This document shows, in pieces, positions 1 to 7,742 of a stretch of DNA of 14,085 nt (its first letter is position 1; the number at the start of each line of letters is the position of its first letter). The notes under the pieces were generated by a model that saw only the letters and a list, made by a program, of their open reading frames with translations, was not told the DNA's origin and searched no databases. A program made the translations under genes and the position numbers. This stretch comes from Cytophaga sp051961495 (GTDB lineage: Bacteria; Bacteroidota; Bacteroidia; Cytophagales; Cytophagaceae). The DNA is taken from NCBI RefSeq assembly GCF_051961495.1, contig NZ_JBQCDF010000040.1, forward strand, positions 1-14,085, given 5' to 3'.

Positions 1-27
1 TATGAGAATTATTTTAGTTACTAAAAT

Positions 28-57
28 TTGCTATTTTAGCTGATTAATAAACTTTTG
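28..57 (+). promoter_or_regulatory. Putative Bacteroidota-type promoter of the phosphatase gene
   Basis: A TTG at 28-30 and AACTTTTG at 50-57 are separated by 19 bases. This resembles the Bacteroidota -33 TTG and -7 TAnnTTTG elements, with one mismatch in the -7 box. The expected transcription start lies at or next to the ATG at 60, so the message could be leaderless or nearly so. This is a pattern match only. Confidence 0.4.
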
Positions 58-59
58 TT

Positions 60-554
60 ATGAACAAAATTAATGTACTATTTGTATGTCTTGGCAATAT
101 TTGCCGTTCTCCGATGGCAGAGGGCATTTTTAAGAATATTGTTAAGAAAGAAGGGCTGGAAAAATATTTTTCAATTGACTCTGCAGGCACAAGCAGGTAT
201 CATATTGATGAAGATCCGGATCACCGGGCAACAGGTACCTGTGCAGAAAAAAACATTATATTGAATCACAAAGGGCGTGAATTTGTTGAGAAAGATTTGA
301 TAAATCAGCATGTGATTCTGGCCATGGATAAAGACAACCTTGCCAATATTAAAAAACTTATAACACCGGAAATTGAAAGACTGGAAAGTAAGTCTGAAAT
401 TTTTCTGATGCGCGATTTTGATTCTGAACATACCGGAGCAAATGTGCCGGATCCTTATTATGGAGGGCAGGAGGGATTTTATCAAGTTTTTGATATGCTG
501 GAACGCTCATCCTATGAATTATTAAGCTATATTCGCAGGAAGCATTCCATCTGA
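60..554 (+). CDS. Low-molecular-weight protein tyrosine phosphatase family protein
   Basis: The 164-residue cytoplasmic protein has the full signature of the LMW-PTP family. The phosphate-binding loop CLGNICRSP is at residues 10-18, with nucleophile Cys10 and Arg16, and the general-acid loop DPYYGG is at 131-136 near the C-terminus. Its length is usual for the family (about 150-165). Family members hydrolyse phosphotyrosine through a cysteinyl-phosphate intermediate, and some act on small phosphates or on protein-bound ribulosamine 5-phosphate. The gene downstream, 38 bases away on the same strand, encodes a fructosamine-kinase-family protein, so a role in protein deglycation is a reasonable inference. 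The ATG at 60 is chosen because the P-loop then sits at the usual distance from the N-terminus. Family assignment is secure; the substrate is not known from sequence. Confidence 0.93.
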   Translation: MNKINVLFVCLGNICRSPMAEGIFKNIVKKEGLEKYFSIDSAGTSRYHIDEDPDHRATGTCAEKNIILNHKGREFVEKDLINQHVILAMDKDNLANIKKLITPEIERLESKSEIFLMRDFDSEHTGANVPDPYYGGQEGFYQVFDMLERSSYELLSYIRRKHSI

Positions 555-592
555 TTACATAGAGCAGTTTTGCACAGAAATTTTGTTTACGC

Positions 593-1456
593 ATGAATAA
601 AGAAACGATTGAGTCCTTATTAATTCAGGTTACCGGACCGGATGTTACCGTCCAGGAAGTCAGGCCAATTGGTGGAGGGAATACAAGCAGGGCTTTTGGA
701 GTTAAATCTTCAAAAGGAAATTTCTTTATTAAGACAAATCGTGCAGGGCTGGTAGACATGTTCGAAAAAGAAGTACGGAATCTGGAATTGCTTCGCAGAG
801 CTGTACCTCAGAATACGCCTGAAGTGGTTGGTTATGGAACGGTAGATCACATAAGCTATTTTATTCTAAAGCTGATTGAACCGGGCAAACGGGTGCCTGA
901 TTTCTGGGAAGATTTTGGAAGGACGCTTGCTGAAGTTCATAAAGTGCATAGTACTTCTTTTGGGTTGGAATATGATAATTATATAGGGGCATTGCCTCAA
1001 TCAAATAAACAACACACAAACTGGGTCGATTTTTTTGTGGAAGAACGGATATGGCCGCAGGCACGTAAAGCAGAAAAGGTATTGGGCACAGAAATTATTT
1101 CTATGATCGATAAACTATCCGTGCGGCTGCCTGACCTGCTTACACAGTCGAAACCAGCCTTATTGCATGGAGATCTCTGGAGCGGTAATTTCACGCTTAA
1201 TCAAAAAGGTACCGTATGTTTTGTTGACCCTGCATCATATTTCGGGAACCGGGAAATAGAAATTGCTTTTACAAAATTGTTCGGTGGTTTTGAAGATGAA
1301 TTCTATGAAGCATATAAAGAAGTTTTACCGCTTGATAAAGGATTTTTTGATACCAGGGCAGATATATACAATCTATATCCGTTATTGGTGCATGTCAATC
1401 TATTCGGTGGCTGGTATATTGCTTCGGTAAGGGAAACCTTAAAACGTTTCGTCTGA
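593..1456 (+). CDS. Fructosamine/ketosamine 3-kinase family protein
   Basis: The 287-residue protein is a full-length member of the fructosamine kinase (FN3K) family, which has a protein-kinase/APH-like fold. Visible landmarks are a Gly-rich loop GGGN (27-30), the likely ATP-binding Lys47 in FFIKTN, the catalytic loop HGDLWSGN (192-199) and the metal-binding DPA (212-214), which corresponds to the DFG position. FN3K-family enzymes phosphorylate ketoamines on glycated amines at O3, which destabilises the adduct. Many bacterial homologues prefer ribulosamines or erythrulosamines, and one-gene neighbourhood with an LMW-PTP, as here, supports that. The 38-base gap to the upstream gene suggests co-transcription, although CAGTTTTG at 565-572 could be a weak internal -7 box. 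The 3' end overlaps the convergent gene at 1439-1747 by 18 bases. There is no signal peptide, so it is cytoplasmic. Confidence 0.9.
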   Translation: MNKETIESLLIQVTGPDVTVQEVRPIGGGNTSRAFGVKSSKGNFFIKTNRAGLVDMFEKEVRNLELLRRAVPQNTPEVVGYGTVDHISYFILKLIEPGKRVPDFWEDFGRTLAEVHKVHSTSFGLEYDNYIGALPQSNKQHTNWVDFFVEERIWPQARKAEKVLGTEIISMIDKLSVRLPDLLTQSKPALLHGDLWSGNFTLNQKGTVCFVDPASYFGNREIEIAFTKLFGGFEDEFYEAYKEVLPLDKGFFDTRADIYNLYPLLVHVNLFGGWYIASVRETLKRFV

Positions 1457-1747
1457 TCCTTCAGCATATTTTCTTCGGAAGCTCATTTTTTGAATAAGAC
1501 GTTCAATAATAAGATCACTGAGCTTTACAGCTAATTCCCTGCTGTCAGGTATCCCGGAAAAAATTTCCCGTACTTTATTTTCTGCAACATCGATCCGGTA
1601 TAAACCATTCCAAAGGGTAGTCTGATCTTTTTCCAGTAAAAAATGTATTTGTTTTAATAAGTTTTGCTTAAAAACAGAAACATCCGGAGTATCAAGCTCC
1701 GGATGTTCTGGTATGGTAAGATTAAATATTTCTAAAGAATTACTCAC
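1439..1747 (-). CDS. Small conserved-looking protein of unknown function
   Basis: I do not recognise this 102-residue protein. It starts with GTG at 1747, and that start overlaps the last 8 bases of the upstream DUF5606 gene, so translation is probably coupled. The sequence is mostly helical in character, with no signal peptide or membrane segment. Its N-terminal part is acidic and proline-containing (residues 11-21, TIPEHPELDTP). A long amphipathic stretch (about 70-93) ends in the basic run SFRRKY. The 3' end overlaps the convergent kinase gene by 18 bases. The tight coupling to a DUF5606 gene and the protein-like composition make it a likely real gene. Any function would be a guess. Confidence 0.75.
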   Translation of the reverse strand: MSNSLEIFNLTIPEHPELDTPDVSVFKQNLLKQIHFLLEKDQTTLWNGLYRIDVAENKVREIFSGIPDSRELAVKLSDLIIERLIQKMSFRRKYAEGSDETF

Positions 1748-2324
1748 CTTTTGCTTTAGCAGGTTTTTTAGCTGCTGCTTTTTTAGCAGGCGCTGCTTTT
1801 TCTTCTTTTGCCGGAGCCTCAGCCTTGGCTGCTGCTTTTTTCGCTGCAGGTTTTTTGGCAGGTGCTTCTTCAGAAGCTGTTTCTGCTTTTACTTCCGCTT
1901 TTTTATCTTCTTTCTTGCTTTCTTTTTTCTCAACAAGAATTTCAGGGAAGTTCGCTAAGATGATGGTGTACCAGTTTGCCAGTTTTTTAATATCTGAATG
2001 GTATACTTTTTCACGATCGTATTCAGGTAGAACGGCTGCCAAGAAAGCGGCCAATTCATCGTTTGAAGACTTAGCCGTTATTTTAATATCAGAGCCAAAT
2101 GTCTTATGAATTTTCTGTAATACAGTTTCCAATGCTACAGAACCATCTTTGTCGGTTGTGTAGATCGAAATTTCATTTAAGATTGATACTCTCTCGTTGG
2201 CACCTGCAACAAAACGCTTTTTAGACGCATCAAGTGCTTCTAAGATTACACCATTTTTTGTAGGCTTAAGTATTTTAAATAAACCACCTCTACCGGATAC
2301 GGCTGCTACTTCTCTTAACTCCAT
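1740..2324 (-). CDS. DUF5606-type protein with a Lys/Ala/Glu-rich C-terminal tail
   Basis: The 194-residue protein has two parts. Residues 1-130 match what I know of the Bacteroidota family DUF5606: it opens MELREVAAVSGRGGLFKILK, followed by a compact alpha/beta sequence ending NWYTIILANFPEIL. Residues 131-194 are low-complexity and built from K, A, E and P in AAKK, PAKK and AKAE-like repeats, resembling the tails of histone-H1-like bacterial proteins. The tail begins acidic/basic mixed (KKESKKEDKK) and becomes strongly basic towards the end. No signal peptide is present. The biochemical role of DUF5606 is unknown to me. The tail may contact nucleic acid or ribosomes, which is inference from composition. 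The gene lies 40 bases downstream of the TonB-C-like gene and overlaps the next gene by 8 bases. Confidence 0.8.
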   Translation of the reverse strand: MELREVAAVSGRGGLFKILKPTKNGVILEALDASKKRFVAGANERVSILNEISIYTTDKDGSVALETVLQKIHKTFGSDIKITAKSSNDELAAFLAAVLPEYDREKVYHSDIKKLANWYTIILANFPEILVEKKESKKEDKKAEVKAETASEEAPAKKPAAKKAAAKAEAPAKEEKAAPAKKAAAKKPAKAKGE

Positions 2325-2364
2325 TTTAATTTATTATTCGAAATAATGATTACTAAACGATTGA

Positions 2365-2733
2365 TTATAATTTAAAATAAACAGGAATGCTTGTTTGGGA
2401 TTTAAAACCTGGCGCTTTAAACTTTAATAATTTAACTACACGCGCAGCTTCTTCACCACAGCCTCCGCCGATGTTTTTTACAACACTCACATTGGTAAGT
2501 GTACCATCTGCTTCCAAAACACCCGCAACGATACATTCACCCTGAATTCTGTTACGCTTAGCTGTTGGTGGATACAACAAATGCGAATTGATGAATTCAT
2601 ACATTGCTGTTTGTCCGCCTTCATAATACTGAGCTGCCGGAATAACCTTGCTTGGCGCTGTCTGAGCAGTAATTTCACTGTAAGAGAATACTGCTGCGAT
2701 GCCAATAGCCAGAATAAATAAGAAGTGTTTCAT
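2365..2733 (-). CDS. Periplasmic TonB C-terminal-domain protein
   Basis: The start is placed at the ATG at 2733, giving 122 residues with a clear signal peptide (MKHFLFILAIGIAAVFSYSEITAQ). An open frame continues upstream to 3030, but it runs through the engB gene in another frame and would bury the signal peptide. The mature part resembles a TonB C-terminal domain: YPPTAKRNRIQGECIVAG around 54-71, the GTLTNVSVVKNIGGGCGEEAARVV segment around 77-100 (a characteristic Bacteroidota pattern), and the closing IPVYFKL. Cys67 and Cys92 could form a disulphide. There is no N-terminal membrane anchor or Pro-rich linker, so it is not a complete TonB; it is probably a free periplasmic domain. It lies 64 bases downstream of engB on the same strand. 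Confidence 0.8.
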   Translation of the reverse strand: MKHFLFILAIGIAAVFSYSEITAQTAPSKVIPAAQYYEGGQTAMYEFINSHLLYPPTAKRNRIQGECIVAGVLEADGTLTNVSVVKNIGGGCGEEAARVVKLLKFKAPGFKSQTSIPVYFKL

Positions 2734-2797
2734 AATTTCAGTTTGGTTACGGTTTAATTTACAATTATATGAAAAATCATTGTAAGTAGTATTACTT

Positions 2798-3397
2798 TTA
2801 TTTTGAAATCTGTTGATTGATTTCATGTATATAGGCAAGTAATTCTTCTTTTCCTTTTCCTGATTCTGAAGAGGTTGTAAAGCTCTTTGGTAATTCTTCC
2901 CAGTCTTCGCCCAACACTTTTGCCCATTGGGCCAGATTGCGGTTTGTCTGGGTAACAGATTGTTTGTCTGCCTTTGTAAATACGAGACTGAATGGAATAC
3001 CGTTGCTTGCGAGCCAGCTAACCTGTTCAAGATCCGATTTCATCGGGTCATGCCTGGAATCTACCAATAGAAATACATTGGTCAGGTTAGCTCTGTTTTT
3101 TAAGTAATCATGTACCATGCGCCCCCATTTGATGCGGCTGGATTGGCTTGCTTTGGCAAAGCCATAACCGGGTAAATCGGTTAAGATCCAGGAATCTTCA
3201 ATATTAAACATGTTAATTAATTGTGTTTTCCCGGGTTTTGAGGAAGTCATAGCCAGATTTTTGACCCCTGTTAACATATTGATTAGAGAAGATTTACCAA
3301 CGTTTGAACGACCAATAAATGCATATTCAGGCAGACTGTTTTCAGGACATTTTTTATAATCATCGTAACTGCTGATGAATTTTGCATTCAATTTCAT
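2798..3397 (-). CDS. engB: Ribosome-biogenesis GTPase EngB (YsxC/YihA)
   Basis: The 199-residue protein is a full-length EngB, a TRAFAC-class GTPase needed for late assembly of the 50S ribosomal subunit. All G motifs are visible: G1 GRSNVGKSS (29-37), the G2 Thr in KPGKTQ (55-60), G3 DLPG (74-77) followed by YGFAK as is typical of EngB, G4 TKAD (141-144) and G5 TSSESG (175-180). The ATG at 3397 gives the usual N-terminal extension before G1. It appears to be the first gene of a leftward cluster that continues through 2733, 2324 and 1747. The divergent OmpA gene starts about 200 bases away, so 3398-3593 should hold promoters for both directions. The assignment is confident; cytoplasmic location is expected. 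Confidence 0.96.
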   Translation of the reverse strand: MKLNAKFISSYDDYKKCPENSLPEYAFIGRSNVGKSSLINMLTGVKNLAMTSSKPGKTQLINMFNIEDSWILTDLPGYGFAKASQSSRIKWGRMVHDYLKNRANLTNVFLLVDSRHDPMKSDLEQVSWLASNGIPFSLVFTKADKQSVTQTNRNLAQWAKVLGEDWEELPKSFTTSSESGKGKEELLAYIHEINQQISK

Positions 3398-3512
3398 AAA
3401 ATCGTATAATTAAATCGACCTACAATTTACTAATATTATACGATTACTTGACTTTCATAGGTTTTATTATTCGAATTACTTACAATTGCATACTGAATAG
3501 TTTTTCCAAAAA

Positions 3513-3543
3513 TTGTATTAATCAAACGTAACCTTTACATTTA
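3513..3543 (+). promoter_or_regulatory. Putative promoter of the tandem OmpA-family genes
   Basis: TTG at 3513-3515 and TACATTTA at 3536-3543 (one mismatch to TAnnTTTG) are 20 bases apart. The predicted start of transcription is near 3550, which favours the ATG at 3594 over the GTG at 3549 as the translation start. Pattern match only. Confidence 0.4.
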
Positions 3544-3593
3544 AGTTCGTGTTAAAGAAGAAATGTAGATTATTTCTAGAAATTTCAGAAAAT

Positions 3594-5627
3594 ATGAAAT
3601 CAACCAATTATAAAATGCTTTTTTCTAAAATTTTATTTTTAGGATATCTGTGCTGTTTTATAAACTTTTTTTCAGCTGCTCAAAATGAGAAAAGATTTAT
3701 CAAGGATGGTGATGCAGCCCAGGAAAGCGGTGATAATAAAACGGCTTTAAACCTATACTTACAAGCATATAAATTAAATCCTTCCAATGCCAGTTTAAAT
3801 AACAAAATCGGTATTCAGTATTTACGTTCCGATTACCCGCACAAATGCTTGTCTTACTTTGAACAAGCCTATAAACTGGATCCTAAAGTAGATAAGGATA
3901 TTTTATTTAATCTCGGAGTTGCATACCAGGAAAACTTGAAATTTGATGAAGCGATTGATTTTTACTCGAAATTCAAAGCTACGCTTGAACCGGGAAGTCC
4001 ATTTATAAGCAAGGTAGACCGCAGATTATACGAATGCCAGAACGGTAAGGAATTCGTCGCCAATCCGGTTGATGTGCAGATTACTTCAGTAAGTAAAATT
4101 GTGAATTCCACCTATCCGGATTTTGCACCTGTTATTTCTGCTGATGAGAAAGTAATGATCTTTACTTCCAGAAGACCCGGCAGTACAGGCGGTTTGCTTG
4201 ATGAAACCGGCCAGTATTATGAAGATATTTACATTTGCAAAAAAGTAAACGGACAATGGGGAGCTCCACAGAATATAGGAACAAATATTAATACCGACGG
4301 ACATGATGCAAGTATCGCACTTTCTGCAGATGGTTCAGAATTGTTCATTTACAAAGATGATGGCGCAGGCGATATCTATTATTGCAAGCAGCGTGCAGAC
4401 GGATCCTGGTCAAAACCGCTGCCGATAGAAGGATCCGTAAACAGCCGTTCTTACTATGAAAATGCTGCTGCCGTTTCTCCGGATGGAACAACGTTGTTTT
4501 TTGCCAGTAACAGAGAAGGCGGCTATGGCGGTCTTGATCTGTACATGGTAAAAATGAATGATAAGGGTTTCTGGGGTAAACCAACAAACCTGGGTGATGT
4601 GATCAATACACCTGAAGATGATGAAGGTCCGTTTATGGATTTTGATGGTGTAACCTTATACTTTTCTTCCAGAGCGCACAAAGGAATGGGTGGCTACGAT
4701 ATTTTTAAAACCGTATTTGACTCAACCAGAAATCAATGGATAGAACCTATCAACATGGGATATCCGATCAACTCTGCCGATAACGATATTTATTTTGTAT
4801 TGTCCGGTGATGGTTCTCATGGCTACTACGCGTCTTCAAAGGATGAAGGCGTAGGTGAAAAAGATATTTATATGATCACCATGCCGCCAAGGGAAGATAG
4901 AGACGCGTTGATTGAAAAAATGCAGGCGATGAATTTGGAGGTTCCGGAAGTTGCAACAACACCTACACCGGTAATACCTGTCGCCAATGCTGCTGTAGTG
5001 CCGGTCACAATTAAAGGGGTTTTAAAAGACGCCGTTACAGGCACGCCGATTCAGGCGCCGGTTCAGCTTACCAATGCAAACGGAGAACTGGTATCTGAGT
5101 TTAAAGTCGGACCCGATGGTATGTATTCTTTTGTAGTTAAAGATGCAGCCGCAAGCAATTATACATTATCAGCAGAAAAAGAAGGATACGGATTTGTTAA
5201 CAAAACATTCTCTGCACCGGCAATGGCGGCAAACAAACAGGAAATTACACAAAACCTGGTATTGAAAAAGCTGGAAGTAGGCAATGTCTATGTATTGAGA
5301 AATATTTACTTTGATTTCGATAAAGCCACATTAAAATCAGCATCAACCAAAGAGCTGAATAATTTACTGGCATTATTAAAATCCAATCCTTCTATGAAGA
5401 TCGAAATTTCAGGACATACCGATAGCAAAGGTTCTGATAGTTATAATGAAGTGCTCTCCAGAAAACGTGCCCAGGCAGTTGTAAACTGGCTGGTGGCAAA
5501 TGGTATTTCAAGAGATCGCTTAACTTACGAGGGGTATGGCGAATCAAGACCGCTTGCCAGCAACGATGATGAAGAAGAAGGACGGGAATTGAACAGAAGA
5601 ACAGAATTTAAAATCATCAAACGTTAA
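3594..5627 (+). CDS. TPR / PD40 beta-propeller / OmpA-domain envelope protein (PorE-like architecture)
   Basis: The start at 3594 gives 677 residues with a signal peptide (hydrophobic core FSKILFLGYLCCFINFFS, likely cleavage near AAQ at 28-30). Upstream GTG 3549 would only add a charged extension. Domains in order: TPR-like helices at about 30-145; WD40-like (PD40) propeller blades at about 160-432, with repeated DGTTLFFASN, GGYDIFKTVF and GEKDIYMITM-like units; a carboxypeptidase-regulatory/Cna-B-like beta domain at about 470-560; and an OmpA C-terminal domain at 567-677. The OmpA part has FDFDKATL, GHTDSKG and LSRKRA, with the Asp and Arg expected to bind diaminopimelate spaced 15 apart, so it should bind peptidoglycan. 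This order matches PorE of the P. gingivalis type IX secretion system. However, such proteins have many paralogues in Bacteroidota, so a T9SS role is an inference. No convincing lipobox is seen. A paralogue follows after 12 bases. Confidence 0.88.
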   Translation: MKSTNYKMLFSKILFLGYLCCFINFFSAAQNEKRFIKDGDAAQESGDNKTALNLYLQAYKLNPSNASLNNKIGIQYLRSDYPHKCLSYFEQAYKLDPKVDKDILFNLGVAYQENLKFDEAIDFYSKFKATLEPGSPFISKVDRRLYECQNGKEFVANPVDVQITSVSKIVNSTYPDFAPVISADEKVMIFTSRRPGSTGGLLDETGQYYEDIYICKKVNGQWGAPQNIGTNINTDGHDASIALSADGSELFIYKDDGAGDIYYCKQRADGSWSKPLPIEGSVNSRSYYENAAAVSPDGTTLFFASNREGGYGGLDLYMVKMNDKGFWGKPTNLGDVINTPEDDEGPFMDFDGVTLYFSSRAHKGMGGYDIFKTVFDSTRNQWIEPINMGYPINSADNDIYFVLSGDGSHGYYASSKDEGVGEKDIYMITMPPREDRDALIEKMQAMNLEVPEVATTPTPVIPVANAAVVPVTIKGVLKDAVTGTPIQAPVQLTNANGELVSEFKVGPDGMYSFVVKDAAASNYTLSAEKEGYGFVNKTFSAPAMAANKQEITQNLVLKKLEVGNVYVLRNIYFDFDKATLKSASTKELNNLLALLKSNPSMKIEISGHTDSKGSDSYNEVLSRKRAQAVVNWLVANGISRDRLTYEGYGESRPLASNDDEEEGRELNRRTEFKIIKR

Positions 5628-5639
5628 TCATCAACACGG

Positions 5640-7586
5640 ATGCATGTAAGAGGACTGATTTTTACGATATCCCTGTTTGTAGTATCCATCAGTGTTTCTT
5701 TTTCTCAAAGCAATAAACTGTTTTTAAGAAAAGGAAATCAATGCTACAAAAAAGGCCAGTATAAAAATGCATATGCATTTTATGAGCAGATTCTTAAATC
5801 AGATCCCAACAATACCAAGGTCTTATATAGAGCCGGTGTCTGCAACCTCTACAGATATTCAAAAGAACAGGCGCTGGCAGATTTTGAAAAAGTATACCAG
5901 ACAGATTCACTCTACGACAAATACCTGTATTACTGGCTGGGCAGAGCCAACCATCTGAATTTTAAGTTTGACGAAGCAATCCGTTTTTATACTTCATTTT
6001 TATCAAAAGTTTCTGCATCCAGTATTCAGTATAAAGAAGTGCAGCGCTATATATATCAGGCTAGCTGCGCGCGCGATTTTGTTGCCAACCCTTCCAGCAA
6101 TTATGTGCGGAATCTTGGTCCGGTTGTGAACTCAAGCTTTTCGGATCATAGTCCGATTACCTCCGTTACCGACACATTCATTCTGTTTACGTCACGAAGA
6201 GTGACTGATGCGAAGGCAAAAGAAGAGTATGACGGCGAACCTTTTGAAGATATATTTTTTACATCCCGGAATGCACAAGGAGAGTGGAGTAAACCTGAAT
6301 CGTTCCATTTAAATACAACCGGTCACGACGCTTCCATCCAGTTGTTTGATAACGACACCAAACTCTATATATACAGCTATCTGCACGACGGTGATATTTA
6401 CCTGACAGAAAAAGTGGATGGAAGCTGGCAAACGCCCGTATCTTTTGAAGAAATCAATTCCGTAGATTTTGAAGCAGATGCATTCATGACAAAAGATGGT
6501 AAGACGGTATATTTTGCTTCCAATCATTTAAAGAAAAACGGCGACCTGGATATCTGCTTCATCACGAAAGACGCAGCCGGGGCATGGAGCAAACCGCAGC
6601 TGCTGCCATCAGTAATCAATACCGATGAAGATGAAGATGCTCCATACATTACAGCAGACGGGAAAACCATGTATTTCAGTTCACGCGGCCATACCAGTAT
6701 GGGCGGATATGATGTATTCAGGTCTGTGCTTGATTCCGCAACCGGTAAATGGACCAAACCTGTGAATCTGGGATATCCGGTAAATACCCCCGATGATGAT
6801 TTGTATTTTTGTCTTTCTTCCCAGACAAGCCGGGCATTCATGTCTTCTTACAGAACAGGAGGGTATGGCGAAAAAGATATTTATGAAGTGCTTACCATTG
6901 AACAGGTACAAGTGGAAGGCTTGCTGGTTGATGAACATAAAAACCGGATCGATGGCGCCGGTTATACCATAACCATTACGCCTGTGGAAACGGCTTCCAA
7001 GAATGCTGCTATGCAGACGGTAAACACATCGGCAGATGGTAGCTTTCGTGTAAATTGTTTATCTGATAATGCTTACAGCGTTTTGGTTGTACATGCGGCA
7101 GATACATTGTTTGCAGACACCCTGCAGCTTGAGCTGGAGGAAGAAAAAAACAAAAGTGTTTCTTATACCTGTATGATTTCATTGCCGAAGCAGGCAGACA
7201 TTGACAGTACGGTCGTATCTGTTGTTGCAAGAGACACTGTAATCGCGAAGAGAGTACCTGTTCAGCAGGTAATTTATTTCGGTTCAATGATTTCAGATCT
7301 GGGGCCTGCCTCTAAAAACGAACTCCGGAAGTTAATTGCCAATCTGGAAAAAGATTCCCTGGCACAAATCACTATAAACGGACATGCTGATGGCTCCGGT
7401 CCTGAAAAACTGAATGAGAAATTATCTGAAAAGCGCGCCCTTGCAGTTAAAGAATATTTAATCTCAAAAGGTATTTCTCCTGCCCGTATCCGGGTAGCTT
7501 CTTTTGGTTCTCAGAAACCCATTGCTTCCAATGATACAGATGCAGGCAGAGCCAAAAACAGACGGGTAGAGATTATTATTGAGTAA
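5640..7586 (+). CDS. Second TPR / PD40 propeller / OmpA-domain envelope protein
   Basis: The 648-residue protein is a diverged tandem paralogue of the preceding gene and almost certainly co-transcribed with it (12-base gap). The signal peptide spans residues 1 to about 22 (core LIFTISLFVVSISVSFS). TPR-like helices cover about 25-145, propeller blades about 155-418, a beta-sandwich middle domain about 424-515, and an OmpA C-terminal domain about 540-648. The OmpA part keeps Asp583 in GHADGSG and Arg599 in SEKRA with the same 15-residue spacing, and NRRVEI at the end. The opening FDFDK-type strand motif of its partner is instead FGSMISDL, and GHTD has become GHAD. Peptidoglycan binding is still likely, but this domain is less canonical. 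The paralogues may act as a pair in the periplasm; this is inference from order and architecture. Confidence 0.87.
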   Translation: MHVRGLIFTISLFVVSISVSFSQSNKLFLRKGNQCYKKGQYKNAYAFYEQILKSDPNNTKVLYRAGVCNLYRYSKEQALADFEKVYQTDSLYDKYLYYWLGRANHLNFKFDEAIRFYTSFLSKVSASSIQYKEVQRYIYQASCARDFVANPSSNYVRNLGPVVNSSFSDHSPITSVTDTFILFTSRRVTDAKAKEEYDGEPFEDIFFTSRNAQGEWSKPESFHLNTTGHDASIQLFDNDTKLYIYSYLHDGDIYLTEKVDGSWQTPVSFEEINSVDFEADAFMTKDGKTVYFASNHLKKNGDLDICFITKDAAGAWSKPQLLPSVINTDEDEDAPYITADGKTMYFSSRGHTSMGGYDVFRSVLDSATGKWTKPVNLGYPVNTPDDDLYFCLSSQTSRAFMSSYRTGGYGEKDIYEVLTIEQVQVEGLLVDEHKNRIDGAGYTITITPVETASKNAAMQTVNTSADGSFRVNCLSDNAYSVLVVHAADTLFADTLQLELEEEKNKSVSYTCMISLPKQADIDSTVVSVVARDTVIAKRVPVQQVIYFGSMISDLGPASKNELRKLIANLEKDSLAQITINGHADGSGPEKLNEKLSEKRALAVKEYLISKGISPARIRVASFGSQKPIASNDTDAGRAKNRRVEIIIE

Positions 7587-7597
7587 TTTTTTAAAGG

Positions 7598-7731
7598 CTG
7601 GCGCAAGGTTTTTTTGTGCCATAATTCCCTTCAATTTTAATTTGTTCATGTGCCCACACCCTGGTCTGTGGCTCCGCCGCGGCGGACAGACCAGCCACTA
7701 CACTGCTGGCGCAAGGTTTTCCTTGTGCCAT
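7598..7731. repeat. Direct pair of 25-26-nt hairpin repeats flanking a GC-rich palindrome
   Basis: The segment at 7598-7622 (CTGGCGCAAGG, T-rich loop, TTGTGCCAT) is repeated at 7706-7731 with CC replacing TT in the loop region. Each copy folds on itself (GGCGCAA with TTGTGCC, one G-T pair), and in the second copy the stem extends by two G-C pairs. Between them lies CTGGTCTGT (7661-7669) with its inverted copy ACAGACCAG (7686-7694), enclosing a 14-nt palindrome. The first hairpin starts 12 bases after the stop of the OmpA-family gene and has a T run, so it may also help end transcription. No gene is seen here. Confidence 0.75.
7673..7686. repeat. 14-nt perfect palindrome TCCGCCGCGGCGGA
   Basis: This perfect palindrome also occurs exactly at 11175-11188, inside the end of the transposase element. 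It is a variant of the TTCGCCGCGGCGAA core found in the other hairpins of this window, differing by a paired change (T-A to C-G). Confidence 0.85.
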
Positions 7732-7742
7732 GATTTCATGTG

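Noticed and set aside
1713..2109. Plus-strand open frames opposite the DUF5606 gene rich in Phe, Cys and Ala
   Set aside because: They are antisense shadows of the Lys/Ala-rich coding repeat and have no independent support.
2734..3030. N-terminal extension of the TonB-C-like protein to 3030
   Set aside because: The extension overlaps engB in another frame, looks like random translation, and would bury a clear signal peptide that starts at 2733.
3549..3593. GTG at 3549 as the start of the first OmpA-family gene
   Set aside because: It would put 15 charged residues ahead of a good signal peptide, and the putative promoter -7 box at 3536-3543 would place transcription start at about the same base. 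ATG 3594 is preferred.
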